Positions 49,240 through 61,293 of a stretch of 64,000 nt of DNA are shown here, one piece after another. The DNA lies in NCBI GenBank assembly GCA_949775045.1, contig OX459102.1, positions 5,324,185-5,388,184 of the forward strand, read 5' to 3'. The stretch comes from Metridium senile (taxonomy: Eukaryota; Cnidaria; Anthozoa; Actiniaria; Metridiidae). The position numbers and the translations under genes are program-made. Every line of letters begins with the position of its first letter. The stretch's first letter is position 1. The notes under the pieces are model-generated. The model had not been told where the DNA came from. It did not search any database and saw only the letters and a program-made list of their open reading frames with translations.

Positions 49240-50414
49240 GTATATATTGATTTAATGTAGAAGCAATACTGTAGTATCCGATGTTTAGTCTATTCATAAT
49301 ACTCGTAATGATATGCATCACGGCGGGCACGCGCGACCCCGAAATCGGAACGTTTCATCGCCGAAGCCGCCATATTGGCCGTTTTCAATTTTCGGTGGAC
49401 TGGTGCCGAATTAGCGAAAACCGTTGACGGTATAATTCGGGAGCCGATCACTGCCTTCGGTTTATTCCGAAGGTTTATCGACTAATCGTATATGCTCGAC
49501 GAAGGAAAGAGCTTAAATTTGATACCAAACTTGTCAACAAATATAGCTGTAAAGTCGACACTGTTTGCTTGAAAAAACACAGTTTGAACGACATTTCGCT
49601 ATTCTCGCCTGAATACACTTTTATCGCCTTGGGAAAATTTTTTTTATGAAGGTTAAATAGTTTAAGTCTCTTGATTTTGTGATAGAATGTGAGTTGAACT
49701 AGAATTTGTTGACTCCAGATTTTGGATAAACTACTTAGATTTCGCGCGATAAGGTCTTTATTTATCGCGAAAACAATGCCGAGATTCGATCTTTCGAGCT
49801 TTAATAAGAAGAAGAAACAGTTGAGAGAAGGACATATTATGAAGTCAAGGGGCATCGACTCATTAGAACGGGATTTGAACTGATACCGACGACTTGATAA
49901 AGACAAAGTAGAGAGATCTACACGCGAAGACACTAACACTTGTGTCAGAAACTTGATGAAAAGGTGAGCAAAACCATATGATTTTCTTTATAAGGGATTG
50001 GATTTAATAATTCTTACAATGTTGTGATAATTTTCGATTTTGATTGTCGTGCAAACAATGCTTTAATCTGCTTTCAGATCAAGTTAACTTGAAGCTGAAG
50101 CAAAACAGATATATTGACATGTGAAATAAAGAATATTAACTATCATTATTGGCTTTCGGCTCTTCTATAGTATTTTTGCCTTCGTGTCATAGTATGAACA
50201 ATAATATTGTTGATTTTTCGCTTAGCAACAAGCCGTGCGCACGTGTGACTGTCAGTAGCTTAACAAAACAGACAAACAGGCCATAAAATGCACAATCATA
50301 CACAAGCTTATCACACTAATTGAATCACTATTTCGCTCTAGTTGTTTTTCATGGTTTCCTATTAAGTTTTAATGTGTTTCTCACACTGTATATTATAGTG
50401 GGGGTGGTGGTTTT

Positions 50415-50436
50415 GGGGGGGGGGGGGGGGGGGGGG
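50415..50436. repeat. Poly-G tract
   Basis: A run of about 22 G on the plus strand, G-quadruplex capable, inside the CACGG element. Confidence 0.9.
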
Positions 50437-51299
50437 TATGCAGAACATATCTTCAGCTGTTGACGGTTGTTCATTGCCTACACTCATCCCTTATAACAGG
50501 CTCATGCCTTTTATTAAGCAAATTCCTATTGGCAATGTTCACAACGTGTATGGCACTCTTTGTGAAGATATGGATTGAAGTGACAAGATGCATGAATGTT
50601 TCAGGGATTTAAAACAAACGACACTTTAATAGGCTTGCATAATTTTATTTAAATAATAGTCATATTTATGATTTAAAGTGGTTCAATAATCAGCCTCGTA
50701 AATTTTATGTCCCTAGGTGGAGTTGGTGCCCCTTGTGGAAAAGACGACACTGCTTGTGCATGGCTTATAGGGATTATTATCATAGGCTGGGAAGTGCCTG
50801 TAGCTCCAATGAGAATTATGTGCTCTTTGGAGCAAATTGTCTTGAGGATTGTGTATTTGAGTGCTAAAACAAAATTTATCATTTGAATTAACATGACGTA
50901 TACCAAACATAAGGGAATATCGTGCCTACCACCAGCAAGTATTTATTTTTATTATCACAGTCAATGCAGTTCTTTTAGTTTAAAATCACATACAAAAATG
51001 CCATTATTTTGAAATCCTCTTTATTGACAACTCTGTATTGCTAGTTCAAAAATATCTCAATTGAGTAATAAAGATTATGCAAAGGTAATTCTAATTCTAA
51101 TGTGTTAGAGTGCCATCAAATCAATAAATCTGTGAAATAGGCATAACTATAGGTATGCATAATTACAGCTAATCACACAGTCATGTACTGTATAGTGAAA
51201 AAAGCAGTACTTACATGCACAAATGGCTAAATAGCTATGCATATTTCATGGTTTTATTGACAGCACTCTAGTGCACATGTACATGTAATAGTGCTTATT

Positions 51300-52020
51300 A
51301 GCACATGTTGGAAATTAACAAACTGTTATAATATATCTAATGAGTTTTTACACATGTTGTAATCTCTAATTAGACTAGAGTGGTACTACACATGTTGAAA
51401 TTAACAAACCATAATGATATATCTAATGAGTTTTTACACATGTTGTAATCACTAATTAGACTAGAGTGGTAGAGTACAAACACTAAAAATGTGCAATACT
51501 TTGTACTATTTACCACTAAATAGTGTTGATTAAACAATAGAGGACAAAAGAATTTGCATAATTTAGCAGTATTTAGTGGTATTTATGTTGCACACTTTTA
51601 GTGTTTGTACTCTACTACACATGTTGAAATTAACAAACCATAATGATATATCTAATGAGTTTTTACACATGTTGTAATCACTAATTAGACTAGAGTGGTA
51701 CTCCACATGTTGAAATTAACAAACCATAATGATATATCTAATGAGTTTTTACACATGTTGTAATCACTAATTAGACTAGAGTGGTACTCCACATGTTGAA
51801 ATTAACAAACCATAATGATATATCTAATGAGTTTTTACACATGTTGTAATTACTAATTAGACTAGAGTGGTACTACACATGTTGAAATTAACAAACCATC
51901 ATGATATATCTAATGAGTTTTTACACATGTTGTAATCACTAATTAGACAAGAGTGGTACTACACATGTTGAAATTAACAAACCATAATGATATATCTAAT
52001 GAGTTTTTACACATGTATAT
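51300..52020. repeat. 90-bp satellite inside the CACGG element
   Basis: About seven near-identical units carry ACACATGTTGAAATTAACAA, ATGATATATCTAATGAGTTT and CACTAATTAGACTAGAGTGG. One unit is interrupted by the hairpin element at 51470-51614. Confidence 0.92.
51470..51614. mobile_element. 145-bp MITE nested in a satellite unit
   Basis: The ends TAGAGTACAAACACTAAAAA and TTTTAGTGTTTGTACTCTA are complementary with TA at the tips. The satellite sequence ACTAGAGTGG before it and CTACACATGTTGAA after it show where the unit was split. Confidence 0.8.
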
Positions 52021-52672
52021 AATAAGTGGTAACTAGTGTACAGTTGGAAATAAACAATACATAAACATATCTAATGAATTTTTACACATGTAGAAATATA
52101 ACAGAATAAAATATTTGCATGCTCAAAATTTGTGACTGTTTTTTTTGGTTTTTAACTATCAGTAAGAATGCATGCATTGAATATACAAAAGCAATGAGTA
52201 TTGATTTCAATTAACCTGAGCAAGACTATCTGTAAATTTATAGCATGCATCTTTAAAATTTGTTCTCTTTTATCTGTTCACATTAACTTTGTACCAGCTA
52301 ACAAGTAGTGCCCAGGGATTGAGAACACAATATTTAAAATAGTCAAACAATTTGAAATAAATAAATTTTGCATGGGTCTTTTCTAATCAGTATTGTGTTG
52401 TTTATCAAGTACATTCAGTCCAAGCACTCTAGCTACAGATATATATTTGGATGAGTTTTCAAAAATGTTGTTCTTTCATAACAAATTATCATCTAATCCA
52501 ATCTTTAATTGTTGCCAACATAAGTGAATTTAACAGTTCAAGGGCTCATCCAAATAAATATTTCAGTTAGTTTTAGCCAAAATGTTGAGCATTACCATGA
52601 AAATTCCATTCACCGTAATAGTATTGTACAATTAATTGTCCACACTTCTTTTTGTAAACAAAAGCAAAGTCC

Positions 52673-53786
52673 TTAGAGGTTGATGTTATTACTTTTACCC
52701 TGTGGTTGTATCTGGTCATACCTGTGAGTGCGTTCAAAGTACTTCTTCACTTCAGCAATGGTATGACCAGACAAACATGACAGCAACTTGTGGACAATTT
52801 CCATATTTGTGATAGAAATAACATCTGCTTTCTTATTTCCAGCAAAATAGCAGTTTGGCTCAGCAACATTAAGGTCCCTCAACACTTGTCGCATAGATAA
52901 AAACACACTATGTGGTATGCTTCGTGTAATTTCAGCATAGTATGGTTTGGGTATACCAACCCTTCCAGCCAGTCTTCTATAAATACCACTAAGTCACAAC
53001 CTACTCTCCTGATCTAGCACTGCTCTAACACTTACAGTCTGTGAATTCAAATTTTGGGCAACTTGCTGAAGATCTATAAATAAAATAAACATAATTAAAT
53101 ATTCATGCTGTACAAGGATCACTGTTAAAAAAGTCAATATTTATTTCAAGGGTTATTGTCCATGAGGTGATTAAATTCCTTATGGTAAAATAAATAAATA
53201 ATTTAGGGGAATTTTCTTACCATATGGACCAAAAACCCTTAATGTAAGAATGTTTTTTTTTACAGTAATGTTTTATAATTTATGTAATAGTGTAATATGA
53301 CTCAAATACTCTTGGGTTTTCTATAAGTACATATTTACAGTACACAAATCTATTTGGTGGACCTGTATAATTGTTGTCAACTTGTACTGTAGCAAAATTC
53401 ATGCAGAATTGTTTATATTGTTTTTTCTTCTTCTTTTGTTTGTTTTGTTTTATGTATATCTTTAAAAATGGTTATCAAACTAGTGCAAATGTATCTTTTC
53501 AAATATAGTTCAAGTAAAATAAATCAAACCTACCTCTTTCGTCGGTAGATGTTCTGAGAAACGCCTGTCGAACCAGAGGGAGAAGTGACATTTTAGCGTT
53601 CTCCCTCAAAAACTCGCTGTCACACTGTTCTCCTCCATCAAATGTGTCAACCCAGTCGTCTAAAACTTCCTTCTGCCTGTCTACCTCCTCTTTCTCAAGT
53701 ACTTCCTCTTCCTCTTCGTCACTATCATTCCAAATCTGGTCTAAAACTTCCTCAACATTGTAATTTATCCTTCGAGCAGCCGCCAT
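52673..53786 (-). pseudogene. Unrecognised transposon gene interrupted by one in-frame TGA
   Basis: Exon 1 (53786-53534) encodes MAAARRINYNVEEVLDQIW, an acidic run EEEEEVLEKEE and DTFDGGEQCDSEF, ending in phase 1. Exon 2 starts at 53073 (G then AT) and reads DLQQVAQNLNSQTVSVRAVL to ESRL, then TGA at 52998-52996, then continues in the same frame as LSGIYRRLAGRVGIPKPYYA, ADVISITNMEIVHKLLSCLS and EVKKYFERTHRYDQ to a stop at 52673. Read through the TGA, it would be 217 codons. The helix-rich second half could bind DNA, but I recognise no named domain. CACAG/GTATGA near 52715 could be a donor to further exons (for example near 50870). A broken cargo or accessory gene is the simplest reading. Confidence 0.55.
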
Positions 53787-54701
53787 TTTGGATTTCCGAG
53801 TTATGTATTGTTGGGTTAGGCCGCTGACCAAAATGAATGGCGAAAAGTTCCGATTTCGGGGTCGCGCGTGCCCGCCGTGCATTGTGGAATTTCAACTATA
53901 AACATCGAATAATGGATGTTAATGAACATTTGCACGTGGATTATGCAATATCTTAGGTATAAATACTGCTTGTAAATAAAATCATTGCATTCTAGCTCAG
54001 TTACCCAGCGGTACAAGAAAGAAAGCGACCCACCCTCCCGTCCCTAGGAAAACTCGCGTAGGTCGTGTTACCCTAAGCCAAGGCCATATCAGCTTGGCTT
54101 AGGCCGCTGGAACGATATTTTTACCCCATACTAAATTCAATTATAAAGTTGTTTTTACTAAACAATCGTTTGGTGAAATGGATTCTTGGTCTTGGACATC
54201 GTTGATTCAGTTTCGACTTCAAATGGGAGGATTTTGTGCCCGTGTATGGAATATAGATTTCCAAAGGCAAGTAGTCAGGGAACTATTTTGTCGCTTGACT
54301 CAAAAATAAATTTTAGGTTTTGTATAGGGAAAGTTTATAACATAAACGAAACCAAAACTTCGAAATGCGCAGGTTCTTCAAACTTTACTTCGTTACATAA
54401 ATCCATTTACATCTGTGCATGCACATACTGTTCTAAGAAGATTACATAAACAATTAAAGTTTAAATCTTTACAAATTAAAATATCGATGGAAAAACGGTG
54501 ATTTGTGTGTACAAAATGCTTCTTTCAACTTTCATACTATATTGATACGTTTTGTTCCTCGTGCATGACTTATTTCGTAAGACCGCTGACCCTAGGAACC
54601 TTACACATATATTTAGTAGCTTGTTGGGTAGGCTGTTCGTCGTGATTCAAGCCGAGAATGGATATAAAACCACTATTTGCTATAAATCAGGGAGCTCTAT
54701 A

Positions 54702-54878
54702 CAGTGTTACCTCTATTAAGCGGTCACCCTCGGGCTTTTCCAAAGTGGCCGCTTAACAGGGGTTGGTCGCTGAATAGAGATATATCCAGGTATAGGAACT
54801 ATATTTGGGACTTTTTATTGTGGCCGTCTAAAAGAGGGTGACCGCTTAATGTGTGACTGCTTAATAGAGGTACTACTG
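54702..54878. mobile_element. MITE with CCTCTATTAAGCGG ends
   Basis: CAGTGTTACCTCTATTAAGC on the left and the complement of CAGTAGTACCTCTATTAAGC on the right are flanked by TA on both sides. GACCGCTTAAT and GGCCGCTTAAC variants lie inside. A Tc1/mariner-type MITE by its TA sites (family knowledge). Confidence 0.8.
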
Positions 54879-55050
54879 TAGTCTCCATACATGCATTTCT
54901 AATAAAACCCACATGTACGCTGAAATGCATCATTGCGCATGTGCGAGCTGTCTGGATATTTCTGGCAATGTAGTTCTTTGGGTAGTAGTGTTTGATTAAT
55001 CTGTGCTTTAATCCTTGTCAATCCTGCTGAGAAATACAAAAGAGGCCACA

Positions 55051-55555
55051 ATAAGTCAAGTGTATTATATAAGTCTTGTTTTAGCACTTACACGATGTAA
55101 TTAAATCATATATTATATTTCTGCTTGTTCTTTTAATTAAAAGTTTCTTTTCCTTTTACCATTCTAATTAAATACTTTCAAAAGAATTAAAGATAAGAAG
55201 CTTTTGTTCAAGTACTAGCTATATACACCTGTTTTCATAATCGTTGTTCAAAAAGAAATTGAAAAATAACAAAACGTTGTTAGATTAATTTAATTAGCTA
55301 AGATTAGTTGTTAGGTTAATTAAATCATACAGATGGATTGCCATAGTACTTTAAAATACAAACCTTATCTTCCAAAAAAAAAAGAATAAAGCATAGTATT
55401 TTTGGAACGTTTTTTTGCTATAAATATATATCAAGTGAACTTTTTTCTTGCTAGCCTCGTTGTGGTGTTTTTTTTTTTTTTCACTTTTAAAATTCTCATA
55501 ACTTCTCAATGATTTAATATTTTTGTCTCAAACTTTTTACCTTTCTAATCTATAG
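55051..55555. repeat. Left arm of a large inverted duplication
   Basis: Matches the complement of 58651-59212 over about 500 bp. Examples are ATGTAATTAAATCATATATT, AAGAAGCTTTTGTTCAAGT and GTTGTTAGATTAATT. Divergence is moderate with small indels. Confidence 0.85.
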
Positions 55556-58500
55556 TTTTAATGTAGTGGTCAATTGAAGTATGAATTTAAAAACAAAATG
55601 ATATTGAAGTGGCGGCCATATTGAAATTAACAATGAGAACAGAGAAAACGCAAACACAAGTGAAGACACAAAAATACAATGAGAACAGAGACGAAACAAG
55701 CACAAGTACAGGCACAATAAAAATACAATGATAGAGGCAATTGAAATATAATAACGACAGGCAGAAGCCTGCATGCACAAACTACAAAGACAACGTTTAA
55801 AAAAAGCAAGCTAGAAAAGTACAATATAGATAGAGTCCACGCAGTTACTCTCCAGCTGAGTTGATCGCCTTCCCCGAAAGGAGTTATGGTCACTATTTTT
55901 GGCTAGCGATTTTTGAGCATTTTCCGAGTATACAATGTAGACTTTTCTTGTTGATTGAAATATATTCCCACCATGAGTTTGACTAGCGTTCACAATTAAT
56001 TTTAAGAAGGAAGAACTCTTATTCTCATAAATTATCTTGGCAGAATAATGGGAAATGATAATAAAAATACGATGTTGAATCCTCATTTCTGATTAGTTGA
56101 CTTTGTGTTTGTTCTGAAGGTCAACTCAGCTGGCTCGAATCGATTAACATCATTTTTTGTATTCTTGAAATTAAAGCCAAACATTCCATTTCAGTTCAAT
56201 TATATTACCTACTTGAACTTATTAAAATAGATCAAGACGATAAATAAATATCAATTTTTGTTTGATTAATTAAATATGCATTAAAACTAGTTTTGTGGTA
56301 ACTTGTACGTGTGGTGTTTTTCAATTTCAAAATATTACTTTATTCACATATTAAACACAACCTCTACTTTCATTATTCCCGACCTCCCGCCACACTAGTT
56401 AAAGTCTATGTTGGTAATTGGTCAATACTAGTCTACCAACAACTCACTGTTGTGTCTTTCAGAACACCTTGTTTAAGGTAAGCTTAAGGTATAGGTAGGA
56501 GTTCCACAGGGGTCAGTTTTAGGTCCTCTTTTTTATCTTCATATAAAGGAATTTGTTAAAGCTTCAAATTATTTCTTCCTTTAGACCACTTCTGAAATAT
56601 ATTTCAAATATTTATCCAAATGTTTTATGTAAAATAAACTTAACCGGTTGTGTGCAAATTGTCTAGCTATTAATCCTAAAATGATTAAATATTAATGTAG
56701 AATAGTCCAATGAAATCGCTCGTTCTAAAGAGGTTGCCTAAATGGTATATACTAAAGAGTGACATCAGTTATAGATTTAGAACAGATTTCGTATACTGCA
56801 AAACCGGCTGAGTAGATACACCTCACTATATTGAGTTAATCATGCATTCAGGATGACACTTTATAGTCAGTTAACCCAAGTCAACATTAAGAGTAAACAT
56901 AAATGTAGACGGCCATTGAGTACAAGGTACTCAGTATATTGAGTTTAATTTCACTTTAACTCTTTATATAGTTGGGTTACTCACTATAAGGTGTCATCCT
57001 GAATGCATGATTAACTCAATATAGTGAAGTGTATCTATCGTTTTTGCAGTGTATGACTATGAAAAGCTCTCGGCATGAACGCAGCCAAGGCACGGCAAGC
57101 ACTTGAATTTTTTAGAAACATCACAGCTGTGACAAGGCACGCACACGGCACTGAACATTTTACGGCATTGTTTCTGCGCATCTTTTCTGTGCGCGACGAG
57201 GAACGCCTGGATGATTTAGCGTTTATAAGAAATACGAGCGAGATGGCGAGCGTTTTTATATTCGGAGTTTGAAGCACAATATCTTGAAAAAGAAGACAGT
57301 GAACCCCATTTTTATTTTAATAATTTATAAAGAATTACAAAAGCTGCGTGTGTTCAAAATATGAATAAAAAGTTATGGTTAAATATTAAATAATATGGAT
57401 GAGAACTTCAATCTTCATCGGTCGAAAGCGTTACTGGATGTTGCATGATGGCTGCAAATTCGAGCCAGAAACCAGACATTAGTTGAATTTAGTCATAAAT
57501 ATTTGCACATAACATTTATCTATTGGTTATTAGACGTTTGACTACAAAAATGTTTAGCAATCCATTCGGTTATTCTGCCAAACAAATGACTTTTCACTCG
57601 AATTGTACGTATTGCGCGCAAGCGAGAATAAATTTGACAAAAAGGCTGCACTTTGATATAATCTCATTCCTAAACGATTACGGCGACCCCCAATTTTTAA
57701 TCAACTCATGAAACTTGTATGATGATCGTACTTCACCATACGAAAAAAAAATGGTTAACTTATTTGCCCGCGAACGTCTTTTAAAAATCAGAATTTTGTT
57801 AATATAAGTGTATGGTCATCAACGTGTATGAGGATCGTACTTCTCCATGCGAAGTTTGAAGAAACAAGCATGGTTAACTTATTTGCCTGCGAACGTTCTT
57901 ATAAAGAAGAGAAACGTTTAAGGCCGTAAAGACTTTTTCAATCTTTAATAAATTTCGATTAAGAAAATTATGTGAATTTTTTTTTTTCCATGTGCCGTTA
58001 TCTAATCCAATTAGTAGCCATAGAAAAGCATGTACTTTGAATAAAGATAATTGTTTTAATATGTTTATTGGTGTATTGTAATATATATCTTTTACAGCAC
58101 AAATGTTTGAATAAAACTAAATAAATAAAGAGAACATTAATAGATTTTCCAACTTTTTAAAAAATCATACTGTCTGCTAGTAAAATATTAAAATGTCAAA
58201 ATAAATGTGAATTGAATAGCTTTGTATCAGCTCAGTTGTAAGCATCATTTCAAAGAATACTCTTCTTAAGCTTCATAATTGTTAACTTTTGCTATTTTAT
58301 ATTTTCTGTAATGTGTTTAATATATTTGTAATGTAACTTTGTATATACATTCATGTTATGTATAATTCAGGGTTCAGTTTAAACTAGCCATGCTAAATCT
58401 GATGCCCTGTATAAATATTGATTTAAATAAAAAGAATAAAAAAATAGAAATACCAAGGGTTTTAGCTCTACTCTTTAAATAATTAACCTACAACCGAGTT

Positions 58501-58650
58501 TGAATCATTGAGGAGGTCATAACTAAGATAGTCAAGTTTTTTTTTAATGATGCAATACTCCATCTACTGAGCCCTATGAAGTTGAATAAATGTTCTACAA
58601 ACGTAACATTGCCCAACTAAACATGAATTTGAAAATAGTATTTAATAATC
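55556..58650. other. Sequence between the inverted arms
   Basis: No supported gene. It contains a fold-back element at 56795-57050, a GC-richer patch at 57070-57260 with short open frames on both strands, and a direct duplication (57715-57790 and 57830-57905, sharing ATGGTTAACTTATTTGCC). Confidence 0.5.
56795..57050. mobile_element. 256-bp fold-back MITE with GTAT duplication
   Basis: The ends ACTGCAAAA and its complement are followed inward by GTAGATACACCTCACTATAT and CATGCATTCAGGATGACAC with their complements on the other arm. GTAT is directly outside both ends (56791-56794, 57051-57054); TA within it is an alternative. Confidence 0.8.
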
Positions 58651-59212
58651 ATAGATTAGAATGACATCTAGAAATTAAGGTAAAACGTTTGAGAAAAAAA
58701 TATTAAATTCTTGAGCCTGAGTCATGAGAATTTTAAAAGTGTGAAAACACCACACTGACGAGGATAGCAAGAAAACAGTTCACTGAACACATACAACTCG
58801 CTGTAATTTTGATTTCAAATAGCTTCACTTGAATGATATTCTTAGCAATAAAACTTTCCAAAAATACATATATTTCTGCTTGCTCTTTCTGAAGGTAAGA
58901 TTACGTTTGTATTTTGGAGTGCAATGGCATTCGGTCTAAATGATTTAATTAACCTACGAACGTATCTAATTAATTCAATCTAACAACGTTTTTAATTCCA
59001 ATTTCTTTTTGGACAACGATTATGCAAACAGGTGTTTATAGCTAGCACTTGAACAAAAGCTTCTTATCTTTAATCCTTTTGAAAATATTTAATTAGAATG
59101 GTAAAAAGAAAGGAAACTTTTAATTAAAAGAACAAGCAGAAATATAATATATGATTTAATTACATCGTATAAGTGCTAAAACAAGACTTAAAGCTAATAT
59201 ACTTGACTTATT
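58651..59212. repeat. Right arm of the large inverted duplication
   Basis: Complement of 55051-55555; outer edge near ACTTGACTTATTAAG. About 3.1 kb separates the arms. Confidence 0.85.
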
Positions 59213-59377
59213 AAGTGCATGGAGCACCAGGACAAAGGTTTTGTTTTATTGAATATTGTTGTGGTAGTAAAGTCAAATTATGGTCGACACGAAATAAGTC
59301 ATGTGTATTATGGGGTTGAATTTTTAAAGGTAACTATAGACACTACGCATGCATTATTAATGCGTATTTTTTTTTCT

Positions 59378-59413
59378 TCCTTCCTTCTTCTTCTTCTTCT
59401 TTTTTTTTCTTCT

Positions 59414-59445
<32 letters not shown>

Positions 59446-59452
59446 TTCTTCT

Positions 59453-59487
<35 letters not shown>

Positions 59488-59525
59488 TTCTTCTCCTTCT
59501 TCTTCTTCTTCATCTTCTTCTTCGT
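59378..59525. repeat. TTC trinucleotide repeat
   Basis: Long TTC/CTT run with small interruptions; poly-serine and poly-glutamate frames over it are artefacts. Confidence 0.95.
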
Positions 59526-59707
59526 CGGCCATGTTTGTGTCCTTCACTAGAACAATAGTTACATTTTTACCAAAACTCGTCTCAAGTTTGCTCGCCCATA
59601 TATAACTATGAAACGAAATCAGATCTACATCCTTCAAACTTGACCAGTATATGTAGTTTTGAACGATTTACAAGATTATGATACTTAAACTCTATTATAA
59701 TGCGAAA

Positions 59708-59835
59708 TTCCTTTCCTTTCCTTTCCTTTCCTTTCCTTTCCTTTCCTTTCCTTTCCTTTCCTTTCCTTTCCTTTCCTTTCCTTTCCTTTCCTTTCCTTTC
59801 CTTTCCTTTCCTTTCCTTTCCTTTCCTTTCCTTCT
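59708..59835. repeat. TTTCC pentanucleotide repeat
   Basis: About 25 units, same motif as at 31770-31916. Confidence 0.97.
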
Positions 59836-60227
59836 CATTCCTTTCCTTTCCTATATCCTTTTCCTAAAAAAAAAAAAAAAAATCAGTTAAAGATAACTAT
59901 GATAATCTTTTGTAGAAAGAAAACTCTAAAAGCAACCCTAAATATGTTCATGAGCAAGATTTCCTCACTTGTCTTTGTTTGTGTCAACCGATTTAAAATT
60001 TCTGTACATATATGGAAGCTAAGATGACCATGCACCTCCAAGTAACGCATTTTCATAATCAATGTAATTAAAATGGGATGTGGATTCTTTAGTTATCATT
60101 CTTTCCAAACCACATTCGTAAATGATATCATCATGTTTTGCGTGCCGCCTTTGACCTTTCTCGCCAACACACTTTATTAAAAATGAATATATGCTATTGG
60201 TTATAAATGTTTTGTCTTTTCATTGTA

Positions 60228-60514
60228 TACACCTATTTCAAAAATGGTTGTCGCAATCAAAGTTACAGACCACATTCTGAAGCCTGCAAAGGATGTCAGT
60301 ATTTCTTTATTTTATTCATAGCATATTTTGGTTGTACGTGTTTGTGGTATATGATCGAACATAACAAGTTTTACAGTGATAGATGATGAAACAAATATTT
60401 AGTTAAAAATCGCGTAATAAATTATACATTCAGTTCATATTACCGACATCCTTTGCAGGCTTGAGAGTGTGGACTGTAGCTTCGGCTGCGACAACGATTT
60501 TTGAAATAGGTGTA
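60228..60514. mobile_element. Fold-back MITE with TA duplication
   Basis: The ends TACACCTATTTCAAAAATGG and complement are flanked by TA. CCTGCAAAGGATGTC and GACATCCTTTGCAGG close the arms, which are about 80 bp, around an unpaired centre. Confidence 0.8.
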
Positions 60515-60592
60515 TAAGGCGGTCCTTTGCGGTGCAATGTGGGATGAATTGAACAACTCAACCGAAACGGATTAACATTTTAATCAGAGTAC

Positions 60593-60836
60593 TGTATATA
60601 CTCGAAAAAGCGGCGGTGATATATCAATTTTTTATCGATCTCACATTCCGCTTCTTAATCAGAACTACGAATAGTAGGGAGACAGCTTAATGAGCGAGCG
60701 GTGAAATAGTATTACTTGGAATTGAAAAATATCGTTTTTGATAAAAATGCATTTTTGCTGTTCTAGACTAACTTACAGTATAGCGTTAAGTGCGGCGCTT
60801 ATTCGGGGGCGGCGCTTATTCGAGTAAATATATGGT
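60593..60836. mobile_element. Second copy of the CGAATAAGCGCCGC MITE
   Basis: Shares TCAGAACTACGAATA, GAGCGAGCGGTGAAATA and GCGGCGCTTATTCG with 30135-30382. The left end is decayed to CTCGAAAAAGCGGCGG. Confidence 0.8.
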
Positions 60837-60945
60837 ACTTGGATAGTGGTTTTGGATGTATATGATAGATAATCGTTTTTGGTAATTGACGTGGTGGGCA
60901 CCAAATATTGAGGTTGTTATTATAATAATAATAATGAAATTTTAG

Positions 60946-61165
60946 CAAGTAAGCAAGCAAGCAAGCAAGCAAGTAAGCAAGTAAGCCAGTAAGCCAGTAA
61001 GCCAGTAAGCCAGTAAGCCAGTAAGCCAGTAAGCCAGTAAGCCAGTAAGCCAGTAAGACAGTAAGCCAGTAAGCAAGTAGGCAAGTAGGCAAGTAGGCAA
61101 GTAGGCAAGTAAGCAAGTAAGCGCGCAAGTAAGCAAGTAAGCAAGTAAGCAAGTAAGCAAGCAAA
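60946..61165. repeat. AAGTAAGC/AAGTAAGCC tandem repeat
   Basis: Units of AAGC, TAAGCCAG and AAGTAGGC in succession. Leucine-rich antisense frames in all three phases are artefacts. Confidence 0.93.
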
Positions 61166-61293
61166 GAGTAAGGAATTAACTAAGTGAGTAAATAGCTAAG
61201 TGAGTTAAATATTATATTTTATTGTGTTATATTTTATTGTGTATCCACTACCTAGTCGTGTTCGCAGTGTTGTATGCGCAGTGGTAGGGAAAT

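Larger units (their letters stand above)
49319..53879. mobile_element. 4.56-kb element with CACGG ends and CAT duplication (CACTA-like)
   Basis: Both ends start CACGGCGGGCACGCGCGACC and stay identical for 33 bp. CAT lies directly outside each end (49316-49318, 53880-53882). A CAC start and a 3-bp duplication fit the CACTA/CMC group (family knowledge), but no transposase of that group is visible. The interior has an unrecognised minus-strand gene, a G tract at 50415-50436 and a 90-bp satellite. Confidence 0.82.

Noticed and set aside
49475..49939. 154-codon minus-strand frame in the CACGG element
   Set aside because: Composition is unremarkable and I recognise no motif; it could be untranslated sequence. 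Not supported enough to list as a gene.
57035..57277. Overlapping open frames on both strands in a GC-richer patch
   Set aside because: No start context, splice partner or domain; both strands are open because of composition. An unrecognised exon cannot be excluded.
59219..59637. Poly-serine and poly-glutamate frames
   Set aside because: TTC microsatellite, not a protein.
60799..61164. Leucine/tyrosine-rich antisense frames in three phases
   Set aside because: Tandem AAGTAAGC repeat.
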